DNA of 64,000 bases from CAWANF01 sp963783355. Lineage in GTDB: Bacteria > Bacteroidota > Rhodothermia > Balneolales > DATFMH01. The notes under the pieces were generated by a model. It was not told where the DNA came from and did not search any database. It saw nothing but the letters and a program-made list of their open reading frames with translations. Below, in pieces: positions 35,675 to 43,283 of the stretch. The DNA is taken from NCBI GenBank assembly GCA_963783355.1, contig CAWANF010000014.1:186001-250000 (forward strand), read 5' to 3'. Within the stretch, counting starts at the first letter, position 1. Every line of letters starts with the position of its first letter. A program made the translations under genes and the position numbers.

Positions 35675-36676
35675 ATGGCAGTAAAACGTTTCTTCTGTAT
35701 TGATTCCCACACCTGCGGGAATCCGGTCAGGTTGGTTGCCGGTGGCGGACCGATCTTAATAGGAAATAACATGGCCGAGAAACGACTTCATTTTCTTAAA
35801 GAATTCGATTGGATACGCAAGGGACTCATGTTTGAGCCCCGGGGACATGATATGATGTCGGGCAGTATCTTATTTCCGCCTTCCGATCCCGAAAATGATA
35901 TCGGGATTTTGTTTATTGAAACGAGCGGTTGTCTGCCTATGTGCGGTCATGGAACTATCGGAACGGTCACTATCATGATTGAAGAGGGCTTAGTAACTCC
36001 GAAAACACCGGGTCTGCTGCGGCTGGAAGTTCCGGCCGGTTTGGTTTTGGCCGAATATAAACAGGAAGGAAAACGCGTTACTTCAGTGAAACTGACCAAT
36101 GTTCCCGGTTTTTTATATAAAGAAAAACTGGAAGTGGAATGTCCCGAACTCGGAACATTATATGCCGATGTGGCCTATGGAGGTAATTTTTATGCCATTA
36201 TCGATGCCCAGGAAAATTTTGCCGATATGGGCAATTATTCTGCCGATCGGTTAATAAGCTGGAGCCGTGTTCTGAGAACTCAGTTTAATGAAAAGTATAC
36301 ATTCGTCCATCCTGAAGATGATCGTATTAACGGCCTGAGTCATATCATGTGGACTGGTAAGCCCAAAAATCCGGATTCAACAGCGAGAAACGCCGTTTTT
36401 TATGGGGATAAAGCTATTGATCGTTCTCCATGTGGAACGGGGACTTCGGCCAGGATTGCTCAGTGGGCGGCAAAAGGAAAATTGAAGAAGGGCGATCAGT
36501 TCGTTCACGAAAGTATCATTGGAAGCCAGTTTATCGGACGCATTGAAGGGGAAACGAAAGTGGGTGATCTCCCCGCCATTATTCCAAGTATCGAGGGTTG
36601 GGCCCGGATAACCGGTTATAATACCATCACCATTGACGATGATGATCCCTATGCGCACGGTTTTCAGGTCATTTAA
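35675..36676 (+). CDS. 4-hydroxyproline 2-epimerase (proline racemase family)
   Basis: A 333-residue cofactor-independent epimerase. Both catalytic cysteines are visible: Cys90 in LPMCGHGTIG and Cys253 in SPCGTGTSAR. The N-terminal FFCIDSHTCGNPVRLV segment is typical. Two cysteines (not Cys/Thr) define proline racemase or hydroxyproline 2-epimerase rather than trans-3-hydroxyproline dehydratase. With the neighbours, it converts trans-4-hydroxy-L-proline to cis-4-hydroxy-D-proline. Confidence 0.92.
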   Translation: MAVKRFFCIDSHTCGNPVRLVAGGGPILIGNNMAEKRLHFLKEFDWIRKGLMFEPRGHDMMSGSILFPPSDPENDIGILFIETSGCLPMCGHGTIGTVTIMIEEGLVTPKTPGLLRLEVPAGLVLAEYKQEGKRVTSVKLTNVPGFLYKEKLEVECPELGTLYADVAYGGNFYAIIDAQENFADMGNYSADRLISWSRVLRTQFNEKYTFVHPEDDRINGLSHIMWTGKPKNPDSTARNAVFYGDKAIDRSPCGTGTSARIAQWAAKGKLKKGDQFVHESIIGSQFIGRIEGETKVGDLPAIIPSIEGWARITGYNTITIDDDDPYAHGFQVI

Positions 36677-36685
36677 AAATAGTAT

Positions 36686-36772
36686 GCCACGAAATCTCAA
36701 AAAACACTAAAGATTTACCATCAAAAACATAATTATAATTTATGTAAATTGGAGTTTTTGTGTTTTAGTGGC
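36686..36772. repeat. Imperfect palindromic element inside the hydroxyproline operon
   Basis: About 87 bases bounded by GCCAC on the left and GTGGC on the right. The inner arms match imperfectly (GAAATCTCAAAAAAC against GTTTTTGTGTTTTA) and a small inner palindrome (ACATAA/TTATGT) lies in the centre. It occupies most of the gap between the epimerase and dehydrogenase genes, so it would fold in the mRNA and may process or end some transcripts. The arm text resembles dispersed repeats of Bacteroidetes genomes. A related start (TACCACGAAATT) is at 51167. Confidence 0.4.
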
Positions 36773-36808
36773 CTGAAATAATTTAATTGATTCAGGATAA
36801 ATCATAAG

Positions 36809-38068
36809 ATGAAAAATAATGGGGTCATCGTTATCGGTGCGGGAATTGCCGGATTGAGTGTCGCTTATTTCCTGAATAAATCCGGTTTGAATGTTACTGT
36901 TCTTGATATGGGAAATGGTACGGATAACTGCTCCTACGGGAATGCCGGGATGATTGTACCAAGTCATATTATTCCTCTGGCCTCGCCGGGTGTGATCAGT
37001 AAAGGTTTAAAATGGATGCTCAAACCGGAGAGTCCTTTTTATATTCATCCCGCGTTCGATAAGGATCTGTTTTCCTGGGGCTGGAAATTCAAAAAAGCGT
37101 CTACTCATAAACACGTGGAAGAATCGGCACCGGTATTGCGCGATTTATTAATGGCCAACCGGGAAATACTTATTCAGCTTGAAGAGGAAGAATCGCTGGA
37201 TTTCGGATTGCAAAAGAAGGGTTTGTTTATGTTTTGTAAGACGGAAAAAGGCCTGGAAGAAGAGGCGGAGGTTGCTGAAAAAGCAAATTCGATTGGCGTC
37301 CCTGCCAGGGTGCTTTCTGCTGCAGAGGTAAAAAAGATGGAGCCCAATGTTGAACTGGATATCATTGGCGCGACGTATTTTCCAATGGATTCTCATCTTC
37401 ATCCAGGTTCATTGCTGGACGGACTTAAATTATTGCTTAAAAAGCGAGGGGTTCAAATTGAATTCAATAAAGAAGTTTTGGAGATAGAGGTTTCAGATGG
37501 AAAGGTGTCTGGGTTAAAAATGAATGATGGAAGTTTCAGAGAGTCGGACAATGTGGTGATAGCAACGGGAGCCTGGAGCCGGCGATTGACGGGGAAAATA
37601 GGAATGAAATTGCCCCTGCAGGCCGGCAAAGGATATAGCATTACCCTTGAAAATCCAAAGCTGATACCTAAAAATTGCGGTATATTTTCAGAAATGAAGG
37701 TGACTATGACCCCGATGAACGGGATGCTGCGATTTGCGGGAACCATGGAAATCACATCACCGAATCTGAAAATCAATGAAAAAAAGATTTCAGGACTTAA
37801 AAAATCGGTCGTTAGCTATTTGCCGGAATTTAAAATGCGTGATTTGGAACACCAAAAAATTTGGGTGGGCTTAAGGCCTTGCTCTCCTGATGGATTGCCC
37901 TATGTCGGTTCAAGCAAAAAAATAAACGGACTCTATTTTTCTACCGGCCAGGCCATGATGGGAATGAGCCTGGGAATGGTGAGTGGAAAAGTCCTTTCTG
38001 AAATAATGATAAACGGAACATCCGGGCTAGCTCATCCCTTAATTGACCCCAATCGTTTCGAACGTTGA
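36809..38068 (+). CDS. FAD-dependent D-amino acid dehydrogenase, likely D-hydroxyproline dehydrogenase
   Basis: A 419-residue FAD enzyme of the DAO/DadA family. The N-terminal dinucleotide-binding motif is VIGAGIAGLSVAYFL, followed by the NCSYGNAGMIVPSHI segment seen in DadA-like proteins, and the late region has KIWVGLRPCSPDGLPYVG and STGQAMMGMSLGM. It would oxidise cis-4-hydroxy-D-proline to 1-pyrroline-4-hydroxy-2-carboxylate, passing electrons to the respiratory chain. This completes the four-step pathway with the three genes before it. A repeat-like palindrome separates it from the epimerase gene. Confidence 0.88.
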   Translation: MKNNGVIVIGAGIAGLSVAYFLNKSGLNVTVLDMGNGTDNCSYGNAGMIVPSHIIPLASPGVISKGLKWMLKPESPFYIHPAFDKDLFSWGWKFKKASTHKHVEESAPVLRDLLMANREILIQLEEEESLDFGLQKKGLFMFCKTEKGLEEEAEVAEKANSIGVPARVLSAAEVKKMEPNVELDIIGATYFPMDSHLHPGSLLDGLKLLLKKRGVQIEFNKEVLEIEVSDGKVSGLKMNDGSFRESDNVVIATGAWSRRLTGKIGMKLPLQAGKGYSITLENPKLIPKNCGIFSEMKVTMTPMNGMLRFAGTMEITSPNLKINEKKISGLKKSVVSYLPEFKMRDLEHQKIWVGLRPCSPDGLPYVGSSKKINGLYFSTGQAMMGMSLGMVSGKVLSEIMINGTSGLAHPLIDPNRFER

Positions 38069-38250
38069 AATGTTGGCAGTTGGGGTTTATGAACTCAATC
38101 ATATATCGCATAGGAAATATTACATGGTAACTTATATAAAAAGCGATATATTGATATAGAAATTCCTCTGCAAAAGAGATTTTGCAATAGGTCAATCTTA
38201 TCCGTCCATTCTGGTGATATTGTATTCAATTAAAATTAATAAGCCGTAGT

Positions 38251-38339
38251 GTCATTTTTCAAAATAGTCCTGAAATGACCTATAGATAGGAAAATTAATG
38301 GTATTCCCATCTGATAAACATAGCCATATGGTAATATTA
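38251..38339. promoter_or_regulatory. Cluster of palindromes upstream of susC
   Basis: The 430-base gap 38069-38498 contains no gene. It has an inverted pair GTCATTT (38251) and AAATGAC (38273), the palindrome CCTAT-AG-ATAGG (38279-38290), CCATATGG (38324-38331) and TAATATTA (38332-38339), all within 90 bases. TTGTATAAG at 38358 also occurs upstream of the hydroxyproline operon. Such clustering suggests operator sites controlling the susC transcript, but which factor binds is unknown. Confidence 0.3.
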
Positions 38340-38513
38340 TCCTATTAAACGATAAGATTGTATAAGCTATAGAACGGTTTAATAATTATCTCTACTAGTA
38401 CCAGGTAAAAACTGAATTATGTAATCATGATATGGGGATTAACATATCAACTAAATCTCTGAATTATATAGGATTATCAAAAATTAAATAGATACTAAAT
38501 GAATGGGTATGTT

Positions 38514-41483
38514 ATGCTTAACAAAAAAAAGCTGACTTTTGAAGTGCTCTTGTTCATCACCCTTTTGATTTTCGGGGTTAATGCTAAGGCGCAACAAAAA
38601 ATTAAGGGCAAGGTCGTTGATGCTCAGACATCGGAAGCCCTTCCAGGTGTAAATGTTGTTGTGGCTAACACAACAATTGGTGCTGTTACAAACCGGGACG
38701 GTAAGTATGAAATTACGGTTCCGGCAAATACAGATTCGTTGCTGTTCTCCTATATCGGTTACTCTACTCAAAGAGTGGCCATTAATGGAAGAACAACGAT
38801 TAATATTAAACTGGCTCAGAAAATCATAACCGGACAGCAGTTAGTTGTCGTCGGGTATGGAACGGAGAAAAAAGAAGACCTGACCGGATCGGTATCGAGT
38901 GTAAGTGCAAAGGACTTTTCTAAAGTTCCGGCTCGGGACGCGGCTTCCCTGATTCAGGGTAAAGTTCCGGGTCTGATTGTTTCCACAACATCGGGTGATC
39001 CAACAGCGGGAACCGAAATAAGTCTGCGTGGTTTCAATACCCTGCAGGGTTCGAATACGCCATTGGTTTTGGTGGACGGCATTCCCGGAAGCATGAATAC
39101 CGTTGCACCGGAAAATATTTCTTCAATCAGTGTTTTGAAGGGAGGTTCGGCGGCCGCAATTTATGGTTCACGGGGGGCTAACGGCGTTATTTTGATTACG
39201 ACTAAGAAATCTCATGGTAAACAACAGCCAACGATTTCCTACGACTCGTATGTGAATGTTCAGACCATTGCGAAAAGGCCTCAATTCCTTACAGGAAATG
39301 ATTATCGCAACCTGATTAAACAGGGTTATAATCTTACAGATTACGGACATAATACGGATTGGCTGAGTCTGATTATGAGAACCCCAATAAGCCAGAATCA
39401 TGATATTACATTAATGGGCGGGGATTCAAATACCAGTTATACAGCGTCTCTGAACTATAAAAACTGGCAGGGGGTATTCCTTCATACGAACAATCGCCAG
39501 TATACGGGCAACCTGAATATCCGCCAGTCGATGTTTAATAATCGTCTGAAAACCAATCTTAATGCGATTATCCAGGATCAAACATACTGGACCGGTGGCG
39601 ATGGTTATAGTTTTGACAGTAATGTGTATCGCGAAGCATTAATGCGCAATCCGACCGATGTTCCTTACGACAGTGCCGGTAACTATGTGTACCGGAGCCT
39701 GTTTGATTATAACAATCCCTTAGTGTTGTTAAATGAACGCGGTGGACATAATGAAAACAGGAACATGAGACTGAATGGAACTATACAATTCGAACCCATT
39801 AAGAATCTGAATATTAAAGTACTTGGATCTTCCGATAAGTCCACACAGATACGGGGATTTGCAGAAACATCCAAAGATGTTTCGAATGTCAAACTGGGTC
39901 AAAATGCCTACGCTTCGCGAGGTACCGGCGGTAATTCGGACCAATTGCTGGAAATAACGGCTAATTACCAGAATTCAATTGGTGAGAATCAATTTACTGT
40001 TCTTGGGGGGTATAGTTGGGAACAACAGCAGAATGTCAATTATTATATGACCAACTATAATTTTCCGACAGATTTGTTTGCCTATAACAATATGGGTTCG
40101 GGAAATGCGCTGGCCAATGGTAATGGGCAGGAATACAGTATCAAGCAAGGGTATAAACTGATTGGATTCTTTGGCCGTCTGAATTACAACTATAATAACA
40201 AGTACCTGTTGATGGCCAGCATGCGGTATGAAGGAAGTTCAAAATTTGGTGCGAATCACAAATGGGGCTACTTCCCGGCGGTTTCTGTTGGCTGGAGAAT
40301 CAGTCAGGAAAAATTCATGAAGAACATCACGTTCATTAACAACTTGAAAATCAGGGCTGGTTATGGTGTGACAGGTATTACACCGGGAGAAGATTATGCA
40401 TCTCTGACCGCTTATCAATATGGTGGAAAGATTTATGATAATGGAAACTGGATTCAGGGGATTTCCCCGGCACGTAACCCAAACCCGAATTTGAGCTGGG
40501 AACAAAAAGAAGAATTCGATATAGGGCTTGATTTTGATGTTTGGAATGAGCACATAAGTGGTAGTATTGATGCCTATAAGAACAATACCAACAAATTACT
40601 TTGGAATTATTCGGTACCGGTTCCGCCCTATTTGTACAATACCATCCTGGCTAATGTGGGCGAGATAAGTAATAAAGGGATTGAAGCACAGGTTCAATAT
40701 AATTTAGCTTCGCATAGTGCTTTTAACTGGACTTCCAGTGTGGATTTTTCCACTAATCGGAATAAACTGGTAAAACTGAGTAATAACCAGTTTAAAACAC
40801 AGAATAATTATGTGTACGAAGGCTATATAGGTGCCCCTATTGAGTTGCCGACAACCCGTCTTCAAATTGGCGGGCCGATTGGTAATTTCTATGGTTACAA
40901 ATCGGTTGGTGTAACCAGTAATGGTGAATGGATGGTACTTAACAAAGACGGCAAGGCCATTCCCTTTACTCAGTCGACCCTGGCAGATCGACGTGTGATT
41001 GGAAACGGGGTTCCGAAATATAACCTGAGCTGGAACAATACGGTAACCTATAAGAATTGGGACTTAAGTATGACCATGCACGGGGCTTTTGGATTCCAAA
41101 TCAACAATTTCCAGCGACAATTTTATGGTATTCCTGCCGCACTTTACCAGGGCTTGAATGTGTTATCAACAGCTTTTGAAAAGGTATACGGTAAACGGGC
41201 GATTAACATCAATCAGCAACAAACATTTGTCAGTTACTTTGTTGAGAATGGTGATTATTGGAAAGTTGATAACGTCACGCTTGGTTATTCTTTTGATGTC
41301 CATAAACTGAATGCCATCAAAAGAGCCCGCATCTATGTATCCGGTGAAAATTTGATCACCATCACCGGTTATTCGGGAATGGATCCGGAAGTTAGCACAA
41401 CAGGATTAGCACCTGGAAATGACGGGCGATATAAATATCCGACGACCCGAACATTCACGTTGGGAATAAATCTGACATTTTAG
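38514..41483 (+). CDS. SusC/RagA-family TonB-dependent outer-membrane transporter
   Basis: About 989 residues from the ATG at 38514 (another ATG at 38499 is possible). It has a signal peptide (VLLFITLLIFGVNAKA), then the CarboxypepD_reg-like domain (IKGKVVDAQTSEALPGVNVV), the SusC TonB-box/plug region (KKEDLTGSVSSVSAKDF, LVLVDGIPG, ISVLKGGSAAAIYGSRGANGVILITTK) and a barrel ending in FTLGINLTF. SusC imports oligosaccharides or glycopeptides together with SusD. The partner lies 13 bases downstream. No STN anti-sigma domain is seen. Confidence 0.96.
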   Translation: MLNKKKLTFEVLLFITLLIFGVNAKAQQKIKGKVVDAQTSEALPGVNVVVANTTIGAVTNRDGKYEITVPANTDSLLFSYIGYSTQRVAINGRTTINIKLAQKIITGQQLVVVGYGTEKKEDLTGSVSSVSAKDFSKVPARDAASLIQGKVPGLIVSTTSGDPTAGTEISLRGFNTLQGSNTPLVLVDGIPGSMNTVAPENISSISVLKGGSAAAIYGSRGANGVILITTKKSHGKQQPTISYDSYVNVQTIAKRPQFLTGNDYRNLIKQGYNLTDYGHNTDWLSLIMRTPISQNHDITLMGGDSNTSYTASLNYKNWQGVFLHTNNRQYTGNLNIRQSMFNNRLKTNLNAIIQDQTYWTGGDGYSFDSNVYREALMRNPTDVPYDSAGNYVYRSLFDYNNPLVLLNERGGHNENRNMRLNGTIQFEPIKNLNIKVLGSSDKSTQIRGFAETSKDVSNVKLGQNAYASRGTGGNSDQLLEITANYQNSIGENQFTVLGGYSWEQQQNVNYYMTNYNFPTDLFAYNNMGSGNALANGNGQEYSIKQGYKLIGFFGRLNYNYNNKYLLMASMRYEGSSKFGANHKWGYFPAVSVGWRISQEKFMKNITFINNLKIRAGYGVTGITPGEDYASLTAYQYGGKIYDNGNWIQGISPARNPNPNLSWEQKEEFDIGLDFDVWNEHISGSIDAYKNNTNKLLWNYSVPVPPYLYNTILANVGEISNKGIEAQVQYNLASHSAFNWTSSVDFSTNRNKLVKLSNNQFKTQNNYVYEGYIGAPIELPTTRLQIGGPIGNFYGYKSVGVTSNGEWMVLNKDGKAIPFTQSTLADRRVIGNGVPKYNLSWNNTVTYKNWDLSMTMHGAFGFQINNFQRQFYGIPAALYQGLNVLSTAFEKVYGKRAININQQQTFVSYFVENGDYWKVDNVTLGYSFDVHKLNAIKRARIYVSGENLITITGYSGMDPEVSTTGLAPGNDGRYKYPTTRTFTLGINLTF

Positions 41484-41496
41484 TAAGGAAATCCAA

Positions 41497-43080
41497 ATGA
41501 ATATGGTTATGAAAAAAATAATACACGTTTTAAGTTTCATGGCACTTGGAATGCTCCTGTTTAATGGTTCTTGTACAAAATTGTCAGAACCGGATTATTC
41601 CGAAGTGACCGCTGCAAATTTCCATCCGACTGGAAATGATCTCACATCGCTCATTGCCCCGGCTTACGCCAATCTCAGGGGAATGTGGATGTCCTGTTGT
41701 TATTCTTACCTGACAATGCAGGAAGCTTCCGGATATGAGTTTGTTACACCTGTTCGTCCGAATGGCTGGGGCGATGGCTATCTTCCTTTTGCAAAACATC
41801 AATTTACTCCAAATGGAGTATATGAAGATGCCTTATGGAGCAGCTGTTATACCGGGATTAACAACTGCAACCGGGTTCTGTATCAGATAACTTCAGGTAC
41901 AGTGCCGGTTAACAGTACCGATAAGCCACATATTTTGGCTGAACTGAAAGCACTAAGGGCTTATTATTATTCTTTGTTGCTGGATAATTTCGGTAATGTA
42001 CCGATTGTGACCAATTTTAAGGCTACAGATTTACCCAAACAAAGTACACGTAAGCAAGTGTATGATTTTGTGGTGAGTGAGTTAACGAATAGTATTCCCG
42101 AACTTTCGACAACGGTCGATCAAACCACGTATGGTCGTTTGACAAGATATGGTGCTGAAATTATGCTGGCCAATGTTTACCTGAATGCCGAGGTATACAC
42201 GGGAACGGCGGAATATGACAAAGTCATTCCTCTAACCGACGATATCATCAATTCTAATAAATATAAGCTGGCTCCGAATTACAAAGATAATTTCACAAAA
42301 ACCAATCAGAATTCTCCCGAAATTATATGGGCCATACCTTACGACCAGGTCAACGCGCCGGGTAATACGTTCCATATGCAGACCCTCAAACCGATACAGC
42401 AAAAGGTCTTTAATATGCAGGCTCAGCCGTGGGGCGGTGGATCTTCACAGCCTCAGTTTGTCGATACCTACGATACGCTGGATGCCCGTTATAAAGACAC
42501 CTGGATTATGGGGCCGCAATATTATCAGGGAAAAGAAGTCATTAACTTCATTAAGAATGTTCCTAGTCTCGATTCAACAGCGTTTAACAATGGTTTCCCG
42601 GTAGGGAAATATGAAATTTATGCTGGTGAGAAAGTTGATTCGGATGTCGATTTTCCAATTTTCCGTTACGCGGATGTACTGATGGTTAAAGCCGAAGCTT
42701 TGCTCAGAACTGGTCATCCTGACGAGGCCGCGACGCTGGTAACGCAAGTAAGGCAAAGAGACTTTACGGATCCGTCGAAAGCCACAGTGACAGGTACGGA
42801 ATTAATGCAGGGAAGTTCCTTTAATTACGGCTATTGGGATAATGGAAAAATAGTGAATCCTGAAAGCGGTGCAAATATTAAATACGGACGGTTTCTGGAT
42901 GAACTGGGTTGGGAATTTGCCATGGAAGGACATAACCGTGATGATATGATTCGTTTCGGAGTCTATACCACCAAAACATGGATGAATACTACTCCGGTCA
43001 GCAAGGACAGGATACTATTCCCGATTCCTTTGCCTGCGTTAAATACCAACTCAAACCTCAAACAAAATCCTGGGTATTAA
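41497..43080 (+). CDS. SusD/RagB-family surface lipoprotein
   Basis: A 527-residue glycan- or peptide-binding lipoprotein of the SusD family. A lipobox ends at Cys (FNGSC), followed by the helical TPR-like core (AELKALRAYYYSLLLDNFGNVPIV, FRYADVLMVKAEALLRTG and the EFAMEGHNRDDMIRFG segment, all diagnostic of SusD). AAGGA lies 7 bases before the ATG at 41497, so that start is preferred. It works with the SusC transporter just upstream. A strong terminator-like hairpin follows. Confidence 0.96.
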   Translation: MNMVMKKIIHVLSFMALGMLLFNGSCTKLSEPDYSEVTAANFHPTGNDLTSLIAPAYANLRGMWMSCCYSYLTMQEASGYEFVTPVRPNGWGDGYLPFAKHQFTPNGVYEDALWSSCYTGINNCNRVLYQITSGTVPVNSTDKPHILAELKALRAYYYSLLLDNFGNVPIVTNFKATDLPKQSTRKQVYDFVVSELTNSIPELSTTVDQTTYGRLTRYGAEIMLANVYLNAEVYTGTAEYDKVIPLTDDIINSNKYKLAPNYKDNFTKTNQNSPEIIWAIPYDQVNAPGNTFHMQTLKPIQQKVFNMQAQPWGGGSSQPQFVDTYDTLDARYKDTWIMGPQYYQGKEVINFIKNVPSLDSTAFNNGFPVGKYEIYAGEKVDSDVDFPIFRYADVLMVKAEALLRTGHPDEAATLVTQVRQRDFTDPSKATVTGTELMQGSSFNYGYWDNGKIVNPESGANIKYGRFLDELGWEFAMEGHNRDDMIRFGVYTTKTWMNTTPVSKDRILFPIPLPALNTNSNLKQNPGY

Positions 43081-43133
43081 GTAAACCTCGCTTCCGAAAA
43101 CTGATTAGAAGTTTAACTACTCCTAGTCCCAGG

Positions 43134-43178
43134 CACAGGTACCGGATAACAGCACTGTCCGGTATCTGTGTTTCTTTA
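43134..43178 (+). terminator. Strong intrinsic terminator after susD
   Basis: CACAGGTACCGGA pairs with TCCGGTATCTGTG (13 bp with one G-T pair) around an 11-base loop, followed by TTTCTTTA. It is the clearest plus-strand terminator in the catabolic region, 53 bases after the susD stop codon. Genes downstream may therefore have a lower-level or separate transcript. Confidence 0.7.
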
Positions 43179-43283
43179 TATAAAATATGATAAATAACTA
43201 TTTGTCGGTTCGGGTTGTTTCGTATTTCTTTATTTATGAATTCATTTAGGCACTTGTCGTTAAATATTAAATGGTGAATTAAT

